Positions 46,401-57,969 of a stretch of DNA of 64,000 nt are shown here, in pieces. The DNA is from Triops longicaudatus. Taxonomy: Eukaryota; Arthropoda; Branchiopoda; Notostraca; Triopsidae. The notes below the pieces were generated by a model. That model worked only from the letters and a program-made list of their open reading frames with translations. It did not search any database and was not told the DNA's origin. The position numbers and the translations under genes were made by a program. Position 1 is the first letter of the stretch. Every line of letters begins with the position of its first letter. Location: contig JAGQDJ010000167.1 of the NCBI GenBank assembly GCA_022885665.1, positions 53,526 to 117,525 of the forward strand, in the 5' to 3' direction.

Positions 46401-48180
46401 CACCACATATTGAATAGATACGAATTTTTACCGTGACTTGTTTCGTGATACATTTCTGCATTAGAATTCTGAAAAATAGGAAAAATCTCAACTTTAGTTG
46501 AGTAAAAAAAATGATATTTGGAAAAGGTAATTAGTCTACTTGTTTATATCAGCTTAATAACGTAAATGATCGAGTAATTCAATATTGAAACATCGTGTTT
46601 GTTTGGTTTTTACAGACATACTGAAGATGTACTCAGATAGCAAAAATTAAATGTACACACAATTTTGTGCTATTGAAATATTTTAAGCTTTGAAGTTAGT
46701 TTTTGTTGCTTGCTACGTAGTCACAATTACGTTCCGGACCTTGGAAGAAAAGTTGTAACGAAAATAATCTTATGGAAGGGATAAGAAATGCATTGATGGG
46801 TACTAATTTTCTTTAATTTTCATGACAAATGTTGAATACAGGTATTGAGTAATGGTTAACGACTTGTATTTTCGATCGTTTAGACCCAATTGACAGCATT
46901 GCCATTAAAGAGAGAAGTATTCGAGTTGTAGGATTTATGCTGAAAATAAGTTAGTGTTATCTATGCTTAGGCTAGGCTTACAAATTTAGAGTTCAAGATT
47001 AAACCCTAATGTGGCAGCTTTTTTGACTGAACTTTCTTGCCTTTGTATGAAAAAAAAGAACCCATTCTGCCCTCAAGTAGACGCTCCACTCGACACTCGG
47101 CTTAACCTGATTTGAACGATGCAATTTCCAAGTTTCATAAAAGCTGTAAAATCATCCCGGGGAGTCCTTGAAATAAAAGTAGTGGTGCCCTGTCAGCTGT
47201 GGTGTACGAGTACCATTTGTCCCCATTGCGCGACGGGGGGTTGGAGGGTTAAAAGCCGGCTTGAAACTTTTGTACTTTTATTTTCCTCCGTGGAACCTGC
47301 TCGAGTGAAAGAATCCTTAGGGAGTGACCCGGTGTCATTGAAATGAGAAAAAATGCGCTGGCATCTTTGGCCTGACGTTGCATCTATAATAAGCTTGCGT
47401 GTCACTTTTTTAAAAGCTACCCAACCTTACCTCTATTTAAAATAGGAATATTTTTCCTTTCAATGTCTCTGCCTTTAAAAAGGGGGGTGAGGGGGTCAAA
47501 TGGATTGCTCCTGTATCCATACATCCGTACACCTTCTGGTACTCGTATCTTTTATGCAAAACGTGCTTTTCCACTGAGAGATTGAGACGAAAAATGAAGA
47601 AGGAGGAAGAAAAACGTCTCCACTTCATCCTTCGGACATAAAAGCTTCGGAACGGAACTTAGTAAAGTGTCACTGCTATGTATTTTCAACCTTATGCAGT
47701 AATTCGTGGCCATATTTTCTCACACTAGCACGTTGGCGAAAATTCAAAATATTTTTGGACATTGCAGTAGGCAAAATTGTGTCACGAATTTGAAGCTGTT
47801 TTACAATGGATCCCAAATTGATCGGAAAAATGGAAGCGTATATTCGCAGTACTAATAGACGATTTCTTAGAATTTTATTCGCACTTTTCTTGATTGAGTT
47901 AGCGTACGAACAGGTCTTAGTTGATACATTTCTAGTTTCGCTGTTTCAAAACGAAACAATGAAAATTGACATTCGCCATCCGAGGTTGCTTGCGAGGTCG
48001 TGCTTGACGTGCGAAGATACGCTGCGTTTGAGTGAAAATACCGGGCACGATTTGCCGCTTGCTCTTTCTTGTGGCATTATTATAGCGTGAACAAACACTC
48101 GTGGCTATATTTGGTCCTCGTTTCGTGATTTGACTGTGTAAGCCCCTTTTAACATGGAAGACACGCCTCACTCTGTGCTT
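46401..48180. other. Tlx intron 1, no gene called
   Basis: One + strand frame at 47806..48090 (94 codons) starts at ACAATGG in good context. It has a hydrophobic segment (FLRILFALFLIELAY) near residues 20-34. I recognise no family, and it may be a chance frame. Confidence 0.3.
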
Positions 48181-48189
48181 CTCCAGTAA

Positions 48190-48345
48190 GGTGCTAGCGT
48201 TCTAGCCTAACTTCAAGCTAAGTGAACCAAAATTTAGACTATTTAACCAAACCTTAATGAACTTAAAACTAAATTAATCTAGCTGAAGCTAACCCAGTTT
48301 TACTAAAGGTAACCTGTACTCAAGCGTTAAATTAAGTGTTGTTAC
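48190..48345 (-). repeat. TTAGG-like degenerate array, C-rich orientation
   Basis: CTAGCCTAACTTCAAGC, TTAACCAAACC and GAAGCTAACCC-type units occur in C-rich orientation. Confidence 0.5.
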
Positions 48346-49780
48346 TGATAGGCACCCGAGAGTATGACGACTATTTCAATTGCCAGTTTTCGCTTAGGAT
48401 GCTGTTAATAACTTAAGGAGGTTTTCTTTCTGGTGCAGTTTGCAGCAAACGCAAAGATCCAATGCAACGTAATCGTGTTTGACCATAAATTCCGCGCAAA
48501 GTAAAACACAGCTGCGCAATCTGCTCGGCTTTTTCGTCTCGGTTGTCTCCCAATGGGATAGAAGCAAACCGATCTAAAACCTTTCCTTTCTAGTTGAATT
48601 ACGCGAGTTGTTTCCCTCAAGTTCAATTCCCTTTTGTTCATATTTTACGCCATTTTTTTATTTTATTCTCAGTTTTTTCCGTCGCAGTTTATTTTAATTT
48701 ATTTACGTCAAATTTTTTATTTAAAAGCTCATCTTGTGCAAAAATTGACACCTGCCTTCGTATCCTGAAAAATATCTGGAATCGAAAAATTTCATCTTAA
48801 AGAATCTGGGACTGTTAATGACACGAGATTTAAATTTCAAAGTTTCTTTTTTAACCGACTGCTTTATGTTATCATTACGAAGTCATAAAGTATTGAAAAC
48901 ATCGCAAAACCCCTTGCTAGGACCAACGTTGGCCTGGCATTGAAACAAGCAGCCAAGCAGAAACCAGGTAAAAATTTTACGAGGACAAGTGGCGCTTAAA
49001 CTTTAGCCAAAACACTTAGAGTTTCCTAAAAAGTTTCGAGTCATAACTACTTTTCAGACCTAAGCCATGTTTAAAAAGTTAGCAGGCAAAAGAAGTTTGG
49101 GGGAAAAGGGGGGGGGGGGTAAGTATTCAAACTCCCTTGAGAAGTGCTCAATATGCCGAAAAGCTGGGTCGTGAATATTTTACATAAAAAAACGGGAGCA
49201 CATTTGGGAAATGGGTACAGTAAGATATCTTTGCCTGATGGCACAAACTACAGCGATATTTTTCTTTCTTTTTTTGGGGGGGGAGGGTTTAGCCTTGGCT
49301 AATATCGTATTCGTAGGAAACAGTTTTTTCAATTTGGAATGCTCATGACCCCATCTGCAATTCTACCCCTAACACACACGTCAATAAAAACGCAGATTAA
49401 CCTTTCAAAAGACTATCGAAAATGCTTTTAGAAGCTTTTATCATTACTTGAGTGACGAATTCCGAACTTTTTCCCTTCAATCAGAGGAAAACAAACGAAT
49501 ATTAATTTATTTGATTTACTAATTCGGATTTACTAACTTTATTGATTTACTAACTTTGATGTTCAATACTGTAGTCTTTTTTTAGGAATAGTTGGAAGAT
49601 ATGTTAAGAAAACAATATTCACTAATTAATCAGCACCTTTCCAGTAATACAGGAAAACACTTAGCGCACGAATTCTTGAACAAACGCTCATTTTTTTCAG
49701 TGTTTGAACAAGTTACAATGGATATTTCTTGGTGATTTGTTCTTATATAGCATTTTTAGTCTTCTAGTTACCGTCAAATG
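48346..49780. other. Tlx intron 1, nothing recognised
   Basis: AT-rich sequence with a run of 12 G at 49108..49119 and a second G run at about 49276. A duplicated ATTTACTAA string lies near 49514..49550. No coding signal. Confidence 0.4.
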
Positions 49781-49784
49781 GGAT

Positions 49785-50345
49785 TATTTTGAACATATGA
49801 GTTAACTTAGACTATTTCAGGGCTAAGAAGTAGGTCATCTACTCAAGGCAGCGCAACAAGGTAGGCCTCTTCAGAATTAGCAGTAAATGTGCTAAATTAG
49901 GGTACCAAAAAAAGGATTTTTTGAAAATTGCGTCGTGACAGCAGTAGGCTGAAAGTAGGTTACTTTTTGGCATTTTTGTAGTGTCTTGGAATTTTCATTA
50001 CCAAAAGGTAAATTAAAAGCTCCATTTCATGCAAAAAGTCATAGTAAAGACGATTCTAGTGTAATCGTCAATCAAAACAAACTTGCAGTTCTTTGCTTCC
50101 ACTCAATTTTGATGTTTACAATTACCCGGAAAACTCCGACCCTTGTCCAGTGATATAGCTTACGGGTTGTGGAGGGCAGCGCGGCATTCATCGCAAGGGG
50201 CATGAAAACCCAACGCAGAGGCCAAATCCACCCCAAAGTAAAACACGTTGTGGATAGGGATGGCTAAAGTAGTAGTAAAGAACGTAGGAAGTGTAAAACA
50301 GTGCGAATTTGAAGAAAGATTGATTTTTTTAAGGCTTAATTTCCT
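49785..50345 (+). repeat. Repeat family C, copy 1 (most complete)
   Basis: It begins ATTTTGAACATATGAGTTAAC (about 49786) and continues through GTGTCTTGGAATTTTCATTACC, AGCTCCATTTCATGC and AATTACCCGGAAAACTCCGA. It proceeds to GTGGAGGGCAGCGCGG and a terminal AAGGCTTAATTTCCTC. Related segments in the same order are at 53.56, 56.55 and 57.97 kb. No coding capacity was seen. Confidence 0.65.
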
Positions 50346-51910
50346 CTTTCTGTGTCTTTCGCTTTTCCTTCAAATTATTTCCTAAAATAAGTGAAGTCAT
50401 GCAGTCTACAGAAAAAGAACAGATGTGTACAGGTTATTGACTTTAACAGTAAGCAATAAAAAGACCAAGAAGAAATTGTCTGTAATAATGTAATTGGCAA
50501 CTTTTGGCGCGAATTGTCTTCTTCGCTGTTCTACAGTACAGACGTTGCATACCTTTGAATTCGTATTTTGAGTACTAAAGTATAATTATGCTGTCACGAA
50601 AGTACACATTCAGTACTCGTTCGATTCTACGCAGTGAGCGAAGACTTTTTTGAATATTTACTCAAAGTTAAGTCGAAAAAGACAAAGAAAGCGAAAAAGC
50701 GTTTTTTTGTAATATTTAATGTAATTTTTTGGCTACTTCAACAATGCAGCTAAAAGAGTTAAAAAAATTCACAAAGAAGTAGCAAACCTGTTTTAAATAA
50801 TTTTCTTAGAAAACTACATTGCGCTGCACCACTCCTGTTTAATGCTATAAATTTGATTAACGTGATGCAACAAACGAAACAAGAACCAAAACGATTTGGT
50901 ATTTCTTTGACGTTTCGCTTGAAACTAAGCAGACACAATTGGTCTTTACTTGCCATGTTTCACCCCTTTTGGAGGGGTTGCCCGAATGTTTCGAAAATCC
51001 AGACCCTGTTATTTATGTCGAAACAAAAGTCGGGGGCCGAAGAAGAGGGCGCACGGGGTGTATTAGAGATTCAATGAAAAAGAGCCATAGTTATAAAAAT
51101 ATAAACGGAAAATGGCTTTTCTCCCCTCTTTGAAGAAGGAACCGAAGCGACCACACAAAACCAACAAGCGTGTACGTTTCAGCTCCCTGCGCTTTTACCC
51201 CTCGCGTCCGTTTGACCCAAAGCGTCTAATTAGCTGCTTTTCACGACAAAAGAGGTAGCACCCCCTCCGACAACCGGAAAAAGCCGGACGGCGGCTGGTA
51301 ACCGCCTTTTTGATTGTAAACCCAATCTGGTATCAATTTACTCACAAATATAAAAAAGTATTCCCTCTAATGTTAATGGCTTTCTCCAAGCTGTTAAATC
51401 CAACACAGAATTTCAATATTGGCTTATAGATTTCAGGTGTAAATCGAGTTTCCCTTTTGTGTCAAGTTTTTGTACATAAGCTAATATATATTTTTCTGGA
51501 CACATAAGAACGCTAACAACCACCATTTCTTAGTTGTCCATTGTTGATTTTCCGCATTTTTAAGTTCCCTCAGGTTTAGGAATGCGTTACTTCCACAGAA
51601 ACAGGCAAATAAAGGGAAGAAAGTGTACATTGAAGCAATATTTGTTTTTAAAACTCAAAGCTTGAAATTAAACGTTTTGTGGTAGAATTTTAAATTGAAG
51701 TTTGATAGAAATAATCCACATCTTATTTAGTTTCTTACTTAAATTTGGTTCTTATGATGGGAAACTTTTTTAACGGTTAGCTGGTGTCGTTAGCCAAGCG
51801 AATGATTTTTAAAGCCTTAAGCTTTCTTGCGTTCAAAAGTTTTGATGTTTGGTACAACAGCTTCGCACTATAAGTCCCCTGCAGCTTTATTGGCTTTTCA
51901 AATGGAAGAT
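50346..51910. other. Tlx intron 1, nothing recognised; GC-rich 51.1-51.3 kb
   Basis: Short open frames without domains occur here. The part 51120..51310 is GC-richer with a CTAATTAGC homeodomain-type core at about 51227. No gene is supported. Confidence 0.35.
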
Positions 51911-51919
51911 TTGTAAGAA

Positions 51920-52760
51920 TCTGGTAAATTTAGTTAGGTTAAGCTAGGTTACATTTCATTTCAAATTTTTTGCTTCAGAGAAGTCAAAAATATTTCGCGC
52001 AAAACTTTAAAAACAGGAAGTTGGTCCAGATAAGATGAACCCTTTTACGGATACGATAAATGCAGTTAAATTGGCTTAAGTTTGGGTTAACGTATTTTAG
52101 TTAAGGTATAACTTAGGTTGCATTACATTTAGTTAGGTTAGGCTCGATTGCTTAGGCAAGGTTTATCTAGGCTAGGTTTTATAATGTAAGGTTGTTATGG
52201 CTAAGTCGGTTTCGTTTGCTAAGTTTAGGTTAAATTAAGCTAGCATAGTTTATTTAGATTAAAATCAGTTGGGTTAGGTCTTGTTCAGTTTCGGTGCGTA
52301 CACATTGCAAAATGGTGGAGAATAAAAGCACCAAGAAATTTGATCTACAACGCTTATATAAGATAGGGTAATTTTGACCAAGCTAGATCAAGTTAGTCTA
52401 GGCCAGATTGATTTTAAGAAGGGCCTATCTTATGTTTGGTTACGCTTATTTTGATGGTGCTAAGCTGGCTTAGTTTACGTTGAGTTAAGTTAGGCTAAAT
52501 ATTTAAGGTTTCAGTTAGTTTTAAGTTTATTTTCATTAAAAATCTCTGCGAAATAGCTCATCGAAAAAAGCTTTCATAAATTTTTTTTATACACTTGCTT
52601 CAGTTTTCTGAATATTTCTGAATATAGGAAAATTTGTCTCATTTTTCTTCATTCTTAAATTATGCTAGCGTTTAGTCATATGGTCGTTAAAGATAGGTTT
52701 GGTGAAATCAGTTAATCCAGGTTAGGTATATTTGTTAAGCTAGGTTTTGCAAGGATGTGT
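51920..52760 (+). repeat. TTAGG-like degenerate arrays
   Basis: GTTAGGTTAAGCTAGG (about 51934) is followed by dense units at 52060..52290 and 52380..52520, and a trailing group at 52690..52750. All are in G-rich orientation and separated by short unique sequence. Confidence 0.65.
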
Positions 52761-53407
52761 CAGGAACGGAAACGGCACCTGTTCTTCAAAGAGTGTGATT
52801 AAGTGTAACTGTAGATTTTGTTGGGATATCTCACAGCAAAGTGCATTGCACGGAAATCACTTGATTGTTCGGAAAGTAAATCATATTCAGAGAAAGCAAC
52901 AGCCAAGCGTTCATGCTTGGTTCTAAGAAAATAGAAAATGAAAAAAGTCTTTCTGGAACTCATACTGTGCGTAAGGCGAAGCTCTCCGTGAAGCGCTTCG
53001 CGACAATGAAACGAAAGGCGTCGAACAATGTTCCCGTGTGAATGCTCAATCGCCATTTCGCTTTGGCACTAATACCTCTAATCGTGTCGATCTCGGCGAA
53101 CTTCAATGATGCTCCATTAACAAGGCCTTGTCATTTACGCGCCCCGCCAGGTCTAACCTTTTTAATGCACACACACTAAAGTCCCTTTTTGGAAGGCCTC
53201 CATCTTCAGCCCAGCGCCCTCACACGGTACTCCTTCGCTTTGTGTGCCTGAGAAGGAGTGGCCGAAGAGGACAAGGAAGAAACGGCATAAGCCCGATACC
53301 GATCATCACTAAGCCGCTTCATTTCTTCATCTGTTTCATCCTACCATCTTCATCGACGCTGCCTTTCGAGTGTCCTTTCATGACTTCTTTGCGTTTCCTC
53401 TCAACAG
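52761..53407. other. Tlx intron 1, 3' end
   Basis: The part 53120..53400 is GC-richer and pyrimidine-rich toward the acceptor TCTCAACAG (ending 53407). The open frame running from 53128 into exon 2 is an intronic extension rather than Tlx coding sequence. Exon 1 phase demands the acceptor at 53407, and the homology begins right after it. Confidence 0.5.
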
Positions 53408-53499
53408 GTTTTCCATTCCCTCGACGCATCGGACATCCTTACCAACAGCGAACGCCGCCCAAGCGCAAAAAGCCGCGCACATCTTTCACGCGATTGCAG
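53408..53499 (+). CDS. Tlx: Tlx/C15 homeobox protein, exon 2 (start of homeodomain)
   Basis: This 92-base exon encodes the last two bases of Gly289 and residues 290-319. It joins exon 1 as KDRLA-G-FPFPRRIGHPYQQRTPP and continues KRKKPRTSFTRLQ. The GHPYQ(N/Q)RTPPK(K/R)KKPRTSFTR string is diagnostic of the Tlx family. Homeodomain positions 1-12 (R308-Q319) are here. The exon ends CAG|GTAACG in phase 0, between homeodomain residues 12 and 13. It is short enough to be missed by gene predictors. Exon 3 continues exactly where the family sequence expects. Confidence 0.95.
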
Positions 53500-53562
53500 G
53501 TAACGGCTTTTATGCTGGTGTTGGCTTCAGTCCCACGAAATACGTACCTTTAGTTGAGGTTA

Positions 53563-54010
53563 TTTTGAACACATGCGGTAACATTGGAAGAGGAGGTGTT
53601 AGATCTTGCTCGCCTACTACTCAACACCATGCAACAACGTAGGTGTCTTCCGATCCAGCTTGTTTGTGTCTCCGAAATCAGGTTTTGGTCAAGACACGTT
53701 GCGATGCAACAGGTTGAAATTAAGACAGTTTTGGCAAATTTGGAGCGTCTTGGAATTTCCACTGCCACAAGGCAATTTATTAAAGCTAGAAGCATACTTT
53801 TTGTGGCAAGATAGTAAATAAAGCACCTTTTATGAAACCGATGAAAACAAAGTCAAAGGGTTGCTTCCTGGAGACATATATTACGTTCAAAATTACCCAG
53901 GCAACTCCGACTGTTTTCCAATGTTATAGCTTATAGGATTTTGGAGGGGAGCGCGTCACAGATAGGAAACTCGCGACTTGTGATGATGAAAAAAACGCGA
54001 AAACTCGAGT
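53563..54010 (+). repeat. Repeat family C, copy 2
   Basis: It begins TATTTTGAACACATGCGGTA, about 65 bases after the exon 2 donor. GCGTCTTGGAATTTCCACTGCC, AATTACCCAGGCAACTCCGA and TTTTGGAGGGGAGCGCG follow, and the end is CGAAAACTCGAGTAACAG. The order matches copy 1, with an internal deletion after about 53790. Confidence 0.6.
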
Positions 54011-54340
54011 AACAGATATAAAAGAATTTAACCTAACGTAAAATAACCTATTAAACTAAACTAACTGAATTAGCATAACCCGCATTTAAGATGTTAAATT
54101 AGATAATCTAACTTCATCTTTTAATTAACCTTTTAACTATAATTTGTTTAACTAGTTTTATTCACATTAGTGCAGAATAATTCATTCATATCTAACCTAG
54201 CTTTAATTAATGCAACCGTACCTGCCTAACATAAATTAATTTTACAAATTAACATAACTTACGTAAACTAAGCTTTACCTAAGTTAACAATGGTTAAATA
54301 TTGTATGTACTATAAATGCTTTAGATATATAAATAAAACT
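54011..54340 (-). repeat. TTAGG-like degenerate array, C-rich orientation
   Basis: TTAACCTAACG, AAACTAACTGAATTAGC and CTAACCTAGC units fill most of the 3' part of Tlx intron 2. Confidence 0.6.
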
Positions 54341-54379
54341 TTAGAATATTAAAAAAACTAAAGTTCTAATTCACTATAG

Positions 54380-54513
54380 GTGTGTGAACTCGAAAAACGC
54401 TTCCACAAGCAAAAGTACCTCGCTTCAGCCGAAAGAGCGGCGTTAGCCAAATTGCTGCACATGACCGACGCGCAAGTCAAGACGTGGTTTCAAAATCGGC
54501 GTACAAAATGGCG
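54380..54513 (+). CDS. Tlx: Tlx/C15 homeobox protein, exon 3 (homeodomain helices 1-3)
   Basis: The exon encodes residues 320-363 plus two bases of Arg364, completing homeodomain positions 13-56 and most of 57. It begins after CACTATAG| in phase 0. It reads VCELEKRFHKQKYLASAERA, then ALAKLLHMTDAQVKTWFQNR, RTKW, nearly identical to vertebrate TLX and Drosophila C15. Thr47, the unusual recognition-helix residue of the family, is present with Trp48, Phe49 and Asn51. The donor is CG|GTAAGT, phase 2, so the next exon should start with the last base of Arg and continue QTAEEREAER as in relatives. No such sequence was seen before 64000, so the gene is incomplete in this window. Confidence 0.96.
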
Positions 54514-55925
54514 GTAAGTTGACAACTCCTTCCATGAAATTACTTCAAAGAATAATTTCAAATAAGATTGGAAACACTACATTAATGGTCGTTCCAATTA
54601 TGTTTATTTATTTTGTCTTTTGTTACGTACAGAAAAAGGTGATAAGCAAGCTTAACCTTAGCTAACCTAACGGGAATATCATTCATTTGTGGTAAGGTTA
54701 GGTATAGTTAGGTTACGTCAGGCTTGGCCAGCATCAAGCTGTTTATACAGAAATCCATGTAAAATGTTAAAAACTCGCAAAAAGTCGCTTAGATTCTAAC
54801 ACAAAACTGTTGTACACCAATTCGAACGCTTGAGCGTGTTCATGGAAAGCATTAGCAATTAGCGCTAATGATTGCGAAATCGATCACACACCGGAAGTGG
54901 TAAATCGCTCTTGTTCCCGCATTGCTTATTATCCCTGTCATTACAAAACAATCATTTCACCGAAACTAGCTTCACAACACTTAAATCCGCCTCCTTTTCT
55001 TCTTGATTCACTTATAGGTTACGAATCTAAGAAAAACCCGATTTTGTGGTCAAAAATATATTTTCCTTTTCCTTTTTTTTTTGTTCTCGTCTCTCCATCT
55101 CCGCCCAATGCAGCGTAATCTCTTCATTTTCATTTCCGAGATTGGCATCGAGAATGAATTCCAACAACTAATTCGTACCTTAACGCAACAACCACCAATT
55201 CGAGTTTTTCATAGCATTTTTCTTTGGTTGTGAGAAAACCAGTCCTGGCCTCAAAAGCAAAAGGAAAAGCAAAAAGAAGTCAGAATTTCCTATGGGCATT
55301 GTTTCAAGGCTCAATTTGCGTCGCTGGGAGTAGCGCATTACCTTATCAGCTACCCGTAATGAATTTCCAATGTCCGGCCACTTTAAAGACTGATTCTGAT
55401 CCTCCAGCCCCCATGCCCCCGCTTGGCTGTGCACAAAAGGCGAGCCCTGTTTTCCATTAACGAAAACGAGTGCACGCGGCCATCATCCCCCAGCATCTCA
55501 ACACATTCTCTTTCACAACGACTTGAAGCTGAATGGAATAGTGATGATCTCTTCTGTTACTTTAAATATCTTTTTTTATTCATTTGACGAAGACTTGGGT
55601 TTTGCTGATTATCGATTTTACAATGCCTTGTACTCTTGTTTTTTTTTTCCTTTATTTTTCTTTTTTTTTAAATAATAACGGTTATAAAGCGGAGTATTAT
55701 AGCGTTCTTTGCAATAATAAATTTTATTTTGTTTATGTTCTCATGCGGATTAAGCGAAATGTGCCCAAGTTGCAGCGTTCTTTACGTTTGACTAGGAAAC
55801 TATACAATGAAAAGATTTGTTCGATAATGAATTGGTGGTAGTTAAATTATAGAACGGTTTTACGATAAGTTCAGTTACATTGGTTTCGTGTGATTATCGA
55901 ATCCAAGGAGATTGAAAAGAGATTC
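54514..55925. other. Tlx intron 3, 5' part, no exon recognised
   Basis: A small TTAGG-like group that switches strand is at 54645..54725 (CTAACCTAACG, then GGTTAGGTATAGTTAGG). T-rich tracts occur around 55570 and 55640. Open frames at 55224..55460 and 55584..55841 have no domain and do not match the Tlx C-terminus. Confidence 0.4.
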
Positions 55926-55929
55926 CTTC

Positions 55930-56540
55930 GAGCGAACTTAGGTTAGGTTAAGTAGTGTGGGAATGTTAGACAAGGTCAAGTTAGGTAAGGTTACGTCAAG
56001 TGCTTCTAGGTAGTGGTCCTCGCCAGCAAAGAGCGAACGCTCACGCTGGATTAAGTTTTAGAAAAAAAAATAGTCTTCGACCGCCGCCCTAAAAACCGTC
56101 GATGAAGTCACTGTTACCCAACGTGATGACAATTTCGACTGCCATTGCACCGAAGTCGTTCACAGAAACAGACATAAATAGTTTTTTTTTGTTACAATTT
56201 CCCTTGTGAACGGCTTCAGTACCCAAAGCTGGAGGAGTTTTAAAAAATCTAAGGAATTTATCCGTGGTTTAGAAGCACGAAATACTAGTTTGAGGTTAGG
56301 TTAGCTTACATTAAGTTAGGCTTGTCTTATTCAAGGCAAGGTCGGATAAAATTAAGTAAGATTAAACTTCCTTAAGTTTTAGTTAGCTTGAAATAAGTTA
56401 GTTTTGTCTAATTTAAGTTTAGGTTTGCTTAAATTGAGTCAGGCTAGCCAAAGATGAGTTAGGTTTGCTATAATCAAGGTGAGTTTGGATGACATTACAT
56501 TAGTTTTGTGAGGTATGACAGTACGCGATGCAAAATTAGT
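55930..56540 (+). repeat. Repeat family A copy with TTAGG-like arrays
   Basis: A short GTTAGGTTAAG group (55938..56000) precedes the left block. The block has CACTGTTACCCAACGTGATG (about 56109), GTCGTTCACAGAAACAG (about 56154) and GTGAACGGCTTCAGTACCC (about 56206), aligning with 3500..3600. About 230 bases of GTTAGG-like units follow. The right block is absent, and family C sequence begins directly after. Confidence 0.65.
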
Positions 56541-56554
56541 AACGTAAAACGGGG

Positions 56555-56985
56555 CAATTCTGAACACGTGGGGTAAAATTTTTCAGATTTTCACTACCGA
56601 AAGGCAAGGGCTCCGGTTTACCCATGAAGATCCCTCCATCGATCAGCTTTTCTATTACGCAACTCAAAATGCAGTTGCAATCTTTTGCCTCCAGGCAAAC
56701 TCGATGTGACAATTAAAAAGGGAACTTCAACCCGTGCCTGTGTTCAACGGCTTATAGCCGTTCCGAGGCTAGCGATAGCTGGCCTCGAGAGTTAGCTGGG
56801 AGAGTGAGCAGGGGAGCGCGCGGGGGTCAGGGAGGACACGACTTGCAAAGAAAACGTTCGAAAACTCAACGAAAAAACCAACCCTCCCCCTTTAAAGCTG
56901 AAAAGACCGTACACGGACAAGAACAAAGCAGTAGTTGAAACAGTAGGAAGCGCAACCAAGTACAAAAGTGTAAAGGAATATAAGT
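56555..56985 (+). repeat. Repeat family C, copy 3
   Basis: CTGAACACGTGGGGTAA joins, after a deletion, to TCAGATTTTCACTACCGAAAGG. Then come TTGCCTCCAGGCAAACTCGA, GGGGAGCGCGCG and CGACTTGCAAAGAAAACG, in the order of the other copies. A GC-rich segment at 56750..56830 contains GAGGCTAGCGATAGCTGGCC-type sequence not seen in copies 1, 2 and 4. Confidence 0.55.
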
Positions 56986-57229
56986 TCTAAGGCTTTGGTA
57001 ACTTTGAACATCCCTTTGAAAACACAGAACTCCCGCAATTTTACAGTGAAGTCAAAAGTGAAAGGTTTGTATCATTCTGCAGAGCGATTTACAGAGCAAA
57101 AACTTTTTGTCAGCTTTCATTTACAAATTAGCTGAAATGTACAAGTAAAACAAAAACAAAAGGCCCGTTTTCATTCGAAATTATCCCGTTCTACGGTAGT
57201 TTTCATTTCGTAGGATAGACTTGGTAAAT

Positions 57230-57370
57230 TATAAAATAGACTTGGCTCACTTAGGGTAGGTTAGTTCAAGCTTAAGTCTTGCGTAGCTTACACAGGTTTG
57301 GGGCTACTTGACTTCCTTAGGCTTAGGTTAGGTGGATTCACACACACGCAAAGGTTAGGCTAAGTGTGGC
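57230..57370 (+). repeat. TTAGG-like degenerate array, short
   Basis: GGGTAGGTTAGTTCAAGC, CTTAGGCTTAGGTTAGG and GGTTAGGCTAAG units in G-rich orientation. Confidence 0.5.
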
Positions 57371-57374
57371 TTAG

Positions 57375-57960
57375 TTTAAGTAATTTTTTATCAAAGGGCC
57401 AAATATTGAGAACAATGTCAGTTTACTTTGTAAAAGTACCCTGCATTGTTGGGCTATGCAGTGCTTGCCATGTTAGGGTGTTCGGGTCAGCTGTCACTCT
57501 TTTATGTCACTACCAAAAGCGAAGGCGAGTTGGGGAAGGCTTGTTGTGTTTTATGGATCGAGTCAATTAAAAGCGACAGACGGATAAGGTTGGGCGCTGG
57601 CGGAAAGGCTCCGCATGCTTTATGCAACAGCTACAAGCGTGAGCCTTTTGCGGGGTCGGCGCTGATGTCGAGGCGACGAGCGCGTAAACCCTTTTTGCCA
57701 GTGTTGTATTCCTCCTGGATTTGGCTCTAAAGATGACCGTGTCCTCACGGTTCAGGTTTCCGTTTATGAAAGAACTACAAGGACAAGAACGGCTTTTCGT
57801 CGATTCGTGTTGCCCTTACGGACGCGTTTTAACGTAATAGAATTAAGGAAAGCAATAGGAAGAACTTGGCTTTATACAAAGGCAAGGAAACGCAACAAGC
57901 AAGGTGCTATTACATTCTACGATGAATAAGATTTCTTAACATAGCAATAACAAAATTGTG
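57375..57960. other. Tlx intron 3, GC-richer patch, no exon recognised
   Basis: The part 57500..57720 is GC-richer with overlapping open frames (57364..57570 and 57446..57730). Neither resembles the expected Tlx C-terminal sequence or any domain I know. Confidence 0.35.
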
Positions 57961-57969
57961 TGTTGAATG

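Noticed and set aside
53128..53407. Open frame upstream of and continuous with Tlx exon 2, as extra coding sequence
   Set aside because: Tlx homology begins only after TCAACAG|GT at 53407, the exon 1 phase fits that acceptor exactly, and the upstream part has no family similarity.
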